Below, piece by piece: positions 44,194 through 52,218 of a DNA stretch of 64,000 nucleotides (its first letter is position 1; every line of letters starts with the position of its first letter). The DNA comes from Clostridium sp. 'White wine YQ'. Lineage in GTDB: Bacteria > Bacillota > Clostridia > Clostridiales > Clostridiaceae. A model generated the notes under the pieces. That model made no database searches. It worked only from the letters and a program-made list of their open reading frames with translations, and was not told where the DNA came from. The position numbers and the translations under genes were made by a program. The stretch lies in assembly GCF_028728205.1 (NCBI RefSeq), contig NZ_JAQYUU010000009.1:1-64000 (forward strand). The letters run 5' to 3'.

Positions 44194-45219
44194 CTACACG
44201 CTAGGGTATTCGTCAATACCTCTTATACTAACAATTTCTCTGCAAACATCTCTAGATAGCGTATGTGCAAATTTGAACATTACATACTCACCTTCATCTA
44301 AATTCAAACTATTCTTGGCAACATCATTAATACGTTCCTGATTTGACTCAGAATAATAAGAAAATCTCCATTTGGCATTCGGCCATCTATGTCTTATTTG
44401 AACTAGATATGGGATATCAACCTCACCTAATGATAGACCATAGAGATTGATATACTCGACTTCTTCTTCAATTAATTTATAGAAATAACTACACTCCATC
44501 ATACATCCTTCTACATCTTTTCTGAGCTTCTTTATATAACTTAGCAAACATCTATATTCATTTATTCTATTGTAACTACTTTGTGTAAAATCATACTCCT
44601 CATCCAACTTCTCAATTACCGCCTTAATTTCCTGAATTCTACTGTCATTGCCATGCCCAACTATAAGTTCACCTCCATCATCTCCAAAGCACTCGCCATG
44701 TACATAGTGAATCTTATCATCCTCAATGCCATATAGTTTTTGCAATGAATGGGTATAATTGAATTGTAGAAAATAATCTTCATTGTGCAAATTAAGGTCA
44801 CTACTATTCAATAAACGCTCCTTAATTAAAGAGTAATTCGATTCCCGATCAAGAGTGTCTATTACCCACTTGGCAAACTTCTTCTTTAGTTGTTCTGCAC
44901 TCTTGTCGTGTTTTAGTTCAATCTCTACTGGGTCAGGGTATTCTAAATCTAAATCGTCTACTGACGTATCAACCACAAAGTACTCGTACACCTTAGACAA
45001 ATGCCTTTCAAAATCACTCCAAAAAATATTCTCAATCACGTAATTATAGTCGTGAGCTATAGCAGGACCCACCATCTTTCTATGATTAAGCTCATACATT
45101 CTTCCAATCTCTTCATAGAATTCAGGATCATTCTTAATCAAATAACAACCAAAATAGTAATAACTACTAGGCAAACCATGATACAAGTCGAATCCATTAC
45201 CAATTACATTTAAATTCAT
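44194..45219 (-). CDS. abiH: AbiH family anti-phage protein
   Basis: 341 residues. The N-terminus LNVIGNGFDLYHGLPSSYYY is the AbiH hallmark, followed by FNYTHSLQKLYGI and YVHGEC...LIVGHG, also typical of the family. AbiH was found as a lactococcal abortive-infection determinant; its biochemical action is not well established. It is single-gene cargo of the island, transcribed toward the left end, with GGGTGGGAG just upstream of the ATG. Length fits the family. Confidence 0.85.
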   Translation of the reverse strand: MNLNVIGNGFDLYHGLPSSYYYFGCYLIKNDPEFYEEIGRMYELNHRKMVGPAIAHDYNYVIENIFWSDFERHLSKVYEYFVVDTSVDDLDLEYPDPVEIELKHDKSAEQLKKKFAKWVIDTLDRESNYSLIKERLLNSSDLNLHNEDYFLQFNYTHSLQKLYGIEDDKIHYVHGECFGDDGGELIVGHGNDSRIQEIKAVIEKLDEEYDFTQSSYNRINEYRCLLSYIKKLRKDVEGCMMECSYFYKLIEEEVEYINLYGLSLGEVDIPYLVQIRHRWPNAKWRFSYYSESNQERINDVAKNSLNLDEGEYVMFKFAHTLSRDVCREIVSIRGIDEYPSV

Positions 45220-45267
45220 GCTCCCACCCCATCTATATCATTTTAATCATAGTCTAGTTAATTATGT

Positions 45268-45445
45268 CGCCAACGTTCCATGTTGCTGGCGTTTAGAAAA
45301 CTTAGGTAACTCCTATCTACGTTTTCTAAATGCGCCTTGGCGATTATTAACCGCTAACCTTTACATAGATTATAAACCATATATTTACATGACGCCATAT
45401 AAGAAAAGTCCACCAGCTAAGGTGGACAGCAACATTTTGTTAGAT
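45268..45445 (+). other. attC-like folded site B, upstream of abiH
   Basis: Outer CCAAC (45270-45274) pairs the GTTAG of GTTAGAT (45439-45445); next ATGTTGCTG (45280-45288) pairs CAGCAACAT (45427-45435). Inside are two more hairpins: GTTTAGAAAAC / GTTTTCTAAA and GTCCACC / GGTGGAC. The right edge TTTTGTTAGAT matches the edge of site A (TTTTGTTAGAC), 1273 bp away across abiH. About 180 bp is long for an attC site. Confidence 0.4.
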
Positions 45446-45525
45446 GTAGTTTAAATCTATACATCTTAAATAAAATCTAATACTTTTAACTTTTATTTTA
45501 TTTCGTAATATAAGAAAAATACGTA

Positions 45526-45720
45526 CTATTCTTTTTTTATATTAGTTATAGCATTCAGTGCCATAATAAGAGAAATTATATTTAAGGAGATAACTATAGA
45601 CAGTAATGCCATACCTGCATCTCCATAAGAAGGAAGGGTAAAAAAGTAGATGTAGCGCAAAAGACAACCTAAAGGAAATGAGAAAAAACTCAGTAAAATG
45701 CTAGGTAATAATTTTTTCAT
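45526..45720 (-). CDS. Small membrane protein in the island
   Basis: 64 residues with two hydrophobic segments (about 5-29 and 36-58), no recognised family. AGGGGGA lies 8 nt before the ATG, which supports a real gene. It lies between the recombination genes and abiH, so it could be cargo or an accessory to either. Confidence 0.55.
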   Translation of the reverse strand: MKKLLPSILLSFFSFPLGCLLRYIYFFTLPSYGDAGMALLSIVISLNIISLIMALNAITNIKKE

Positions 45721-45870
45721 TTTAGAATCCCCCTTTTTTAATATTAGGAACTAGTATAGTTCGCTTTATTCTACAATTACGTCTTAAGTTAATTATATCG
45801 AGTATGGATAATTATGTATATAAATTATATAGATTTTCAACACTATTCTTTAACAGAATTTAAAATAAAA

Positions 45871-45907
45871 ATAGCCTAAACCCTTTTTATAAAAGATTTA
45901 AGGCTAT
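45871..45907 (-). terminator. Terminator of the recombination operon
   Basis: ATAGCCTAAA / TTTAAGGCTAT with a short AT-rich loop; on the minus strand it is followed by a T-rich run. It closes the gmtY-gmtZ-gmtX transcript. Confidence 0.8.
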
Positions 45908-45915
45908 GTGAATTT

Positions 45916-46563
45916 TTATATTTTATTGAGAATTTTTTGTATGGCAGTTACATATCCTGCCTTATATACCTGAATGCCGTTTTCTTTTACTCTGCCATAA
46001 TTATCGGTAGTCCATCCCTGATGGTTCATAAATTCGTTTGATATGGCATTTCTCAGAGCATCTATTTCTGTATCTGTCAGATTATAAGAAGGTTCGACTA
46101 GAACGACATCCTTATTTCTGCTTATATCATTTATAGTACGCATATCAATCGTTAAGGTTGTTTGTTCCTTAAGCAGAGAGTTTTCTCTTTTGAGCTTTTT
46201 ATTCTCTGACATAAGCATACCAACCAGTGCCTTTGTTGTTGGTTCGGAGATACTTGCTAAGATATCATCTTTTAATGTTGATGTCTTTTCTTTTTTAGGC
46301 TTTTTAGTGGTAACTTTATAGTATTCAGCCCACTGGCTTATCAAAACTCTATAATCCTCGGCATTTTTGTTTCTAAGTGCCTGTTCACTTAGACCGCCAT
46401 CATCTGCTATCAGTCTGGCTATAGTGCCAATAGAAAAATCTTTTATGTCAGACTCAGACTGTTTTTTACAGGCGTTATGTATGAGTTCTAGTGTTTTCTT
46501 TTTCCTTGCGGAAGCGTTCTCGTAAAACTTTGAGAACAGTTCATCTGGATGCATTTCTATCAT
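45916..46563 (-). CDS. gmtX: GmtX-like protein of the mobile trio
   Basis: 215 residues. MHPDELFSKFYENASARKKK, DFSIGTIARL and LSEQALRNKNAEDYRVLI match what I recall of GmtX (VPA1267-type) proteins, followed by a coiled coil (about 120-150) and a C-terminal domain. The N-terminal half looks like a DNA-binding helix bundle. Its exact role in the trio is unknown. The chosen ATG at 46563 has GGAGGA just before it. It lies 19 nt after the gmtZ stop and ends the three-gene operon. Confidence 0.7.
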   Translation of the reverse strand: MIEMHPDELFSKFYENASARKKKTLELIHNACKKQSESDIKDFSIGTIARLIADDGGLSEQALRNKNAEDYRVLISQWAEYYKVTTKKPKKEKTSTLKDDILASISEPTTKALVGMLMSENKKLKRENSLLKEQTTLTIDMRTINDISRNKDVVLVEPSYNLTDTEIDALRNAISNEFMNHQGWTTDNYGRVKENGIQVYKAGYVTAIQKILNKI

Positions 46564-46582
46564 ATATCCTCCAATACATAAA

Positions 46583-49324
46583 TTATTCTTCATCAATAGT
46601 AGAACTATCTATTAGTAATACATTACTATTTATAGTCACAGATTTAAGTTCATCAACAAACTCATTCTCAAGGCCGATTTCTTCAAGTTTTCTACGCCCG
46701 ATGGCATAGGGAATTGCATTTTTTAAACTACCTGCACGACTAATCAAAAGCCTCATGAATTGATTTCCTGCAATGAGCTGTTCTTCTTCTGTTAATGAGA
46801 ACATAACGGGCATTTTATTGTTATTTTTAAATGTTAAATCTATGATTTGAGACCTTTGAAGAACTGCCTTGCTTGCATCTGTTTCAGGAAACAGTTCAGC
46901 CCCATTACAGATGATTTGAAGCTGTTCAAGTTCATGTTCAATGTTATTAATAGAAATTCCAACATCTGATATAGAACCTACGGTAACAAGCTGAAATCCA
47001 TCATTAGAAGAAGTTTGTTTGATTATCTTCATGCTCTTATCAATAAGACGAAGAGTGGCATTATAATCGTTTGCTAGCTTATCATTCTTCTGTATCTCCT
47101 GTACATATAACTGCTCATATTTAAGCAATTCATGATGCTTTGTAAATATGGTTCCATTAAGTTCACATTCATATTTTTCATTTTCTAAAAGTTCTATATC
47201 ATGCTGATATTTAATCACTCGTTTTCCTGTTTCGCCCATATTGTAGCCTATGGTATTAAAGTGATGCACTAAGCCTGGAAGAAAAGCGGGACTAGTTACG
47301 AACCATCTACATCTGACACAATTCTGCTCTGGAAAACCTGGAACAACACCGTAAGTGATTTTATCCGTATCACCATTAACATATGTGCCGCCTGAATCGC
47401 ATCCAAAACAGCCTTTAGGACAAATTCCTTTATCACTTATGATAATACTTGCGCCTGATTTTTGAGCGTTGATTACTGCCTGATAAGCTATTGGGTCATT
47501 AGCAGCTACACTTGTTTCTAACTGTTCATACTTTGCATCTCTAATAAATCTATTAAAAGCTTCTTTATCATTTTCAAGGATGCTCTTTTCAGCTTGATTC
47601 ATTGTATCTGTAACATATGAAATACCTGCTTTTGTATAATAAAGAGTCATAATGAGTCTTGTGTGACCTGCGACAGCCTTTGAAAGAATAGGCATTGGAA
47701 CTCCGCCTTCAAGAGCATAGGCAGTTATAAGTGATACTCTGAGTGAATGAAGGGGATAATAAGTCGTTTTGTTACTGTCTGGACGCACAAACTTTAATGT
47801 TCTTTCTTCTTCGGATGATGCATTTTCTTTAAGCTGTTCCTCAAGCTTTTGAAGTGTCTTATACCAAATATAGTCCAATCCGGTTGCTCTTATTGGCAAG
47901 TGTTCCTGTCCTATTGAAGTAGGATTTCTGAAAAGAAATGTGGTTTTCCCCATTTGTTTTAAAATCCTCACATCTTTTGTATGTCCTAAGTGATTTGCTG
48001 TCATTTCTGTCCATTTTGCTGGTTGAGAAATAGGATTGTACTTCATTTGCCAGTCCCTAAGTTTTGCAAGCCAGTATTGTTCTTCTTCGTACTGCCAGGG
48101 AATGTCATAACCTTTATCGGATTCCTCTTTGTTGATGTCTGTTGTTTTATTCGTGTTGATAAAAAAACCTGTCATTTCAAGTTGTGTTGTTTTGTCTTTG
48201 AATTTACGAAGAGCTCCTCTTTCAAAAGGATTTCTTTCTGTACCCTGACTTAAATGTGAATCATTCTTAATCCATTCTCCAGCCACATTTCGCATAGACT
48301 GCACATACTTATAAGTATCCATTTCTCCACTATCAAGCATACGCACCTGATAAGTTCTCAAAGGAAGAAAGAGCTTTGTCAAAAGTGCCACAGTAGTCCC
48401 TGGAAACCACATCTCATATACTTCATCAGCAAGTCCTTTACTTGTCTGTTCATACTTGGAAGCTTTTCTGAATCTGTAAACACAGTCTGGGTCATTTTTA
48501 TCAATAACAGACTTATCAACAATGAACCAATCACCACCTGCTCTAATTGAATCGCCTGCACCTTGTGCAAATTTCAAGTCTTTAAAGTAGGTTGCATTTG
48601 GAGGGCAGAGTAGATTACGAAGGTCTTTAATGTATCTATGAGGCAGGACATTTTTATCTGATTCATTACGTTGCGATAATTTTACAGAGTCTGGTAAATA
48701 TTTTGTTAGAGGATTTTTAAATTCTGCTGGAGTAAGTTTGTTTCCTAAATCATCTTCAACCGAAAACTTCTCCTCAATGACCCAGTCAATGAAAGCAACA
48801 ATCTTTTTTGCTTCATCTAAAGCATTGGCTTGTGAGTCTCTTTCTACATAAATAATCTCGTAAAAATCTAGGGTGTCATATTCTATTGAAATGAACTCCT
48901 GAACAGACCTAGTGATGTTCCAAGGAACAACATATTTCTTAAAGAAGTTTGATAGAGTTGCAAGTGCTATATTCTTACCTCTTACAACCGTTTTTATCCA
49001 TTCCGCGGCATATTCTTTCCATTGCTGTAAATCAGAATCATATTCTAAAAGCCATTCGAGGCTTTCACTCGTACTCGTTCCATGAAGCCTTAACTCAAGT
49101 TCTCTTTTCCTAGCTTTTTCCTTTAACTGTTCAAGCCTAAGATTTTCTTTTGGCGATAATGCACTATCACCAATGGCTCCGTTTTCAATGAAATCTCGGA
49201 GCCATATCATGACAGTATTATTTTTAACACCATGTTCTCGCTCAATATCCTTGGATGATTTGCCACTGCAAAGTTCTTCAATCATTTTATACTTAAAAGA
49301 ATTGTCATAACCTTTTTTTCCCAT
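46583..49324 (-). CDS. gmtZ: GmtZ-like integrase (VPA1269 family)
   Basis: 913 residues. An N-terminal homeodomain-like helix-turn-helix (about 5-45, IEREHGVKNNTVMIWLRDF) is followed by a large middle region. A tyrosine-recombinase-like core comes next (LHSLRVSLITAYA with R about 529, AVAGHTRLIM with H about 552, LYYTK with Y near 562), then a cysteine cluster CPKGCFGC...CVRCRW (about 634-671) that may bind zinc. The start abuts the gmtY stop, so translation is coupled. By eye it is less AT-rich than neighbouring host genes. Confidence 0.75.
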   Translation of the reverse strand: MGKKGYDNSFKYKMIEELCSGKSSKDIEREHGVKNNTVMIWLRDFIENGAIGDSALSPKENLRLEQLKEKARKRELELRLHGTSTSESLEWLLEYDSDLQQWKEYAAEWIKTVVRGKNIALATLSNFFKKYVVPWNITRSVQEFISIEYDTLDFYEIIYVERDSQANALDEAKKIVAFIDWVIEEKFSVEDDLGNKLTPAEFKNPLTKYLPDSVKLSQRNESDKNVLPHRYIKDLRNLLCPPNATYFKDLKFAQGAGDSIRAGGDWFIVDKSVIDKNDPDCVYRFRKASKYEQTSKGLADEVYEMWFPGTTVALLTKLFLPLRTYQVRMLDSGEMDTYKYVQSMRNVAGEWIKNDSHLSQGTERNPFERGALRKFKDKTTQLEMTGFFINTNKTTDINKEESDKGYDIPWQYEEEQYWLAKLRDWQMKYNPISQPAKWTEMTANHLGHTKDVRILKQMGKTTFLFRNPTSIGQEHLPIRATGLDYIWYKTLQKLEEQLKENASSEEERTLKFVRPDSNKTTYYPLHSLRVSLITAYALEGGVPMPILSKAVAGHTRLIMTLYYTKAGISYVTDTMNQAEKSILENDKEAFNRFIRDAKYEQLETSVAANDPIAYQAVINAQKSGASIIISDKGICPKGCFGCDSGGTYVNGDTDKITYGVVPGFPEQNCVRCRWFVTSPAFLPGLVHHFNTIGYNMGETGKRVIKYQHDIELLENEKYECELNGTIFTKHHELLKYEQLYVQEIQKNDKLANDYNATLRLIDKSMKIIKQTSSNDGFQLVTVGSISDVGISINNIEHELEQLQIICNGAELFPETDASKAVLQRSQIIDLTFKNNNKMPVMFSLTEEEQLIAGNQFMRLLISRAGSLKNAIPYAIGRRKLEEIGLENEFVDELKSVTINSNVLLIDSSTIDEE

Positions 49325-50812
49325 TCACTTTCTCCTATATCTGTATCTGTTGTGCTGTTTAGTTTCTTCATTCATCCATGCATCAATCTCATTCTGCATT
49401 GGAAGTACACAACCATTATCCAAAGATATAGTGGCATTATTTAGTGAAGCTGTAACATCTGCAACTGTTGGCTCTGTGTATACTTTCTGAGACTCTATGG
49501 ATTTGTGGTGCATGGCAACTTGTTTGATGCGGTTATGTATATTGGCATTTTTAAGCCTTTGACCATATGCGTGTCTATGTCCATGTAGAGTAGTGCCATA
49601 TTTCTTTCCGACTGTCAAATCAATCTTTTCAACCGCTTTTTCGTGAGACTCCCTCTGAGTCCTAAGTGGCATCATTTCTCCTAGTGTTCTAGTCGAATGT
49701 GAGACAAAGGCAAATGGATGAGTATCCTTAATGCCATCTCTTAATCTTTTTGCCATATACATTTTCCATACATACATAAATATGTATCCCCATTCCTTTG
49801 ACAACCAGTATACATGCATGTATTTATCTTCATCGCTATCAAGTCTTGGCTCTTTCCACCCTGCAAATCGTTTGTCCTGTGCTGAATACATATTGCGTGG
49901 GAGCAAACCATATTTTAACAGCAGATAGCTTTCTCTATCTGTTATATATTTACCAGTAGTAGGGTTCTTGAAATCCTGCGGGGCTCTTCCTTCGCTTGGG
50001 TGATAGATTCGTACCACAGCAAGATTTGGATCTTCTGGGCCAGGAAAGACGTCCTGCACCCATAAATGAAATACTTCACTATGCCTAAGTCCACCACCAT
50101 GCATCAGTATAGTAATGGCAATATCACGCCAGTCATAGCGGTCAACAAGGTCTAATTCATAGTTCTTTCTTATATTCTTAAACCCTTCCCATAGTAACTC
50201 ATGTATTTTATTTTCAGGGAAGGCTTTTGTATCTCCTTTTGATGAGTATGGTTTTCTTCTTCTAACAACATTGCGAGTTAATTTTGCAGTTTCAGATATT
50301 TCATGAACATCATCTAAATGTCCTAGAAACGAGTTCTGACTTTTGTTTATCTGTGCCATCCAGTTAAGTCGTTCTTCATATCTTGTGGCTTTTCTCCAAG
50401 GGTTTAATTGAACAGCACCATATTCTTCATATAACCAATCTGATAACCCATTTAAAGCATATAAAAGCATATTCGCTGTTTCAACTCTTTTAGGTAACCA
50501 ATAAAGTCCCGAAGGATCTAAACCTTCTTCATTTATTGTTCCTGAATAAACAGACTCAGTAAATGTATCAAAGAATTCTTTTGCAGAAGAATAATATTTC
50601 TGATTAGCTTCCATATAATCAAGCAATAGTCCAACAGCTTGTACTAACTTCTTATGCCAAGTTCTGCTTTTACTACGATTCTTTATTTGATATCTATGTA
50701 ATTGTTCAAAAAGCATTGTCTCTCCATTATACTCAACTAGAAGAGTAGGAAAGTCTATGCTCCTTCCTGTATTATCTCTATATGTTTTTGAAGATACTTG
50801 AACATATCTCAT
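49325..50812 (-). CDS. gmtY: GmtY-like tyrosine recombinase
   Basis: 495 residues. Tyrosine recombinase catalytic residues are visible in order: arginine in HGGGLRHSE (about 243), LHGHRHAYGQRL (about 413-415), histidine in AMHHKSIES, and the tyrosine of QKVYTEP (about 445). It presumably cuts and joins the island's ends with GmtZ. It is the first gene of the trio operon. AGGAGG lies before the ATG, and a copy of the GTTTGATTATAA repeat overlaps its probable promoter, allowing autoregulation. Confidence 0.78.
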   Translation of the reverse strand: MRYVQVSSKTYRDNTGRSIDFPTLLVEYNGETMLFEQLHRYQIKNRSKSRTWHKKLVQAVGLLLDYMEANQKYYSSAKEFFDTFTESVYSGTINEEGLDPSGLYWLPKRVETANMLLYALNGLSDWLYEEYGAVQLNPWRKATRYEERLNWMAQINKSQNSFLGHLDDVHEISETAKLTRNVVRRRKPYSSKGDTKAFPENKIHELLWEGFKNIRKNYELDLVDRYDWRDIAITILMHGGGLRHSEVFHLWVQDVFPGPEDPNLAVVRIYHPSEGRAPQDFKNPTTGKYITDRESYLLLKYGLLPRNMYSAQDKRFAGWKEPRLDSDEDKYMHVYWLSKEWGYIFMYVWKMYMAKRLRDGIKDTHPFAFVSHSTRTLGEMMPLRTQRESHEKAVEKIDLTVGKKYGTTLHGHRHAYGQRLKNANIHNRIKQVAMHHKSIESQKVYTEPTVADVTASLNNATISLDNGCVLPMQNEIDAWMNEETKQHNRYRYRRK

Positions 50813-50833
50813 ATATATCCTCCTATACCTATA

Positions 50834-50845
50834 GTTTGATTATAA
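50834..50845 (+). repeat. Right subterminal repeat, inner copy
   Basis: GTTTGATTATAA, 22 nt before the gmtY ATG. Read on the minus strand it contains TATAAT, a possible gmtY -10 box. Confidence 0.7.
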
Positions 50846-50887
50846 CATTACATATAATACTATAGATATTTATATATAACAACAATA

Positions 50888-50923
50888 AAAAAGGTACTAC
50901 ATCATTAAAATGTAATACCTTTT
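50888..50923. terminator. Hairpin near the right end of the island
   Basis: AAAAGGTACTACAT / ATGTAATACCTTTT with one mismatch and a short loop. It could insulate gmtY from host transcription on either strand. Confidence 0.7.
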
Positions 50924-50928
50924 CAGTA

Positions 50929-50956
50929 GTTTGATTATAAATATTTTACCCTATAT
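50929..50956 (-). repeat. Right terminal inverted repeat of the island
   Basis: GTTTGATTATAA (50929-50940) and TTTTACCCTATAT (50944-50956): the inverted counterpart of the left end at 43835-43860. Confidence 0.75.
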
Positions 50957-50964
50957 ACGATAGT

Positions 50965-50986
50965 CTTAAAACTCTTTTTCTTTTTT
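50965..50986 (+). terminator. Right half of the split terminator
   Basis: CTTAAAACTCTTTTT followed by CTTTTTT: the 3' arm and T tract of the terminator whose 5' arm is at 43812-43826. With the island in place the two arms are 7.1 kb apart. Confidence 0.8.
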
Positions 50987-51040
50987 AATAAAAAAATAAT
51001 CAAGTGGCAAACTAATAAAAAAAAGAAAGGTAAGAGAAAA

Positions 51041-52180
51041 ATGAGTTATGATATTTTAATAAGTAAATTACAGGAACATAACCAAGAAGCTATCTTACTT
51101 ACTGAAGCCTTTAAGCCTAAAAAGATTATATTTTTACATGGAGAGAATGAGAAAAATGAAGTTAATCATATACAAGAGCTTTATAAAGAAAAGTTCCCGG
51201 AAATTATTGTTGAATTAATAAAACTAGAAGTTATATCACTTGAAGAAGTTAGTAATTTAATTGAAAAATATAAAGAAGAAAAGATTGCAATAAATCTTAA
51301 GGATTTAAACAGCTTATCAATGATTATTCTTGTACACTTATGTGAAAGATTTAATATTGAAGGTTTATATCTAGATATAGTAGAAGAAAAATTATTAAAA
51401 CTAGATAAGGGGAATTTAAGCATAACAAAAACTAATATTAAAGATTTAAATATTAAAGAGGTAATACAAAGTAATGGAGTAAGCATAATATGCGAGACAA
51501 CAGATATTAATAGAAATAGTACTTTAAAAGAAATGGCTAATATCATAGCTAATAATTTAAACTTTTGGGAAGACATTAAATATAAGTTAAATGATAAAAA
51601 AATATTTATCAATGATATTGAAGACCCTTTTGTAGTAAGAATAGATACAAAATTATTTAATGATAAGGAAAGAAGTTTATGCAATAAAGCAATTGAATAT
51701 CTAAAAGATAAAAATCAGCTGGAATATAATAAAGAGGGCGATGGCATAGTTACAGTAAAGTTCTCCAATAATTATATAAAAGGCTTTATATTTAAGAGTG
51801 GCAGCTGGCTTGAATTATATACTCAAAATATTATTGAAGAGATACAAGAAATTGAAGAAGTGAAAACAGGGGTTTTATTTTTATGGGGAGAGAAAGAGGT
51901 AAGACTTAAAAATGAAATTGATGTTATGGCAATAAAGGATTCAAAGCTAATATGTATTTCTTGTAAAGATAGCTCTAAATATGATGATGTGGCTTTAAAT
52001 GAACTTGATGTATATAGTAATAAAACAGCAGGGCAGGTAGTTAAAAAAATTCTAGTTGCAACTAAAGCACCTATGAAGATTTCTATTTTAGAAAGAGCAA
52101 AAGAAATGAATATAGACATTATAATATTTAATGGAAATAGAAATGAGTTTAAAAAAGCTTTAGAGGAAAGCTTAAAATAA
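51041..52180 (+). CDS. Card1-like (DUF1887) CARF-domain endonuclease, orphan
   Basis: 379 residues. The N-terminal part (about 1-145, with KPKKIIFLHGENEKNEV) has the CARF fold pattern for cyclic oligoadenylate binding. The C-terminal PD-(D/E)XK nuclease has SGSWLELY (E258), NEIDVMA (E292, D294) and ISCKD (K309), an intact catalytic set. Card1/Can2 proteins degrade nucleic acid when a type III CRISPR system makes cyclic oligoadenylate. No cas gene or array is in the window. GAAAGG lies before the ATG. Confidence 0.82.
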   Translation: MSYDILISKLQEHNQEAILLTEAFKPKKIIFLHGENEKNEVNHIQELYKEKFPEIIVELIKLEVISLEEVSNLIEKYKEEKIAINLKDLNSLSMIILVHLCERFNIEGLYLDIVEEKLLKLDKGNLSITKTNIKDLNIKEVIQSNGVSIICETTDINRNSTLKEMANIIANNLNFWEDIKYKLNDKKIFINDIEDPFVVRIDTKLFNDKERSLCNKAIEYLKDKNQLEYNKEGDGIVTVKFSNNYIKGFIFKSGSWLELYTQNIIEEIQEIEEVKTGVLFLWGEKEVRLKNEIDVMAIKDSKLICISCKDSSKYDDVALNELDVYSNKTAGQVVKKILVATKAPMKISILERAKEMNIDIIIFNGNRNEFKKALEESLK

Positions 52181-52181
52181 T

Positions 52182-52210
52182 AAAATCAGAGTTTTATAAA
52201 CTCTGATTTT
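52182..52210. terminator. Bidirectional terminator
   Basis: AAAATCAGAGTTT / AAACTCTGATTTT around TATA, serving the convergent Card1-like and psd genes. Confidence 0.9.
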
Positions 52211-52218
52211 TATTTATA

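Larger units (their letters stand above)
43827..50964. mobile_element. GMT-like mobile island carrying AbiH
   Basis: About 7.1 kb bounded by the two arms of a host terminator and by imperfect terminal inverted repeats. It carries three recombination genes at its right end (GmtY-, GmtZ- and GmtX-like), a small membrane protein gene and an AbiH-type defence gene. By eye the recombinase genes are clearly less AT-rich than flanking genes, a sign of transfer. The gamma-mobile-trio was described as a mobile class that carries defence cargo in Gram-negative bacteria; assignment here rests on recalled protein features. Confidence 0.75.

Noticed and set aside
45218..45454. A 78-codon open frame on the plus strand after abiH
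   Set aside because: It runs through the attC-like folded region, lacks a ribosome binding site and has an unnatural composition.
45916..50812. Tn554-type TnpABC transposition genes
   Set aside because: Tn554 proteins are about 360, 630 and 125 residues with a different order; the sizes and motifs here fit the GMT trio better.
51041..52180. The Card1-like gene as part of the mobile island
   Set aside because: It lies outside the island's right inverted repeat and beyond the host terminator arm, and its base composition looks like the host.
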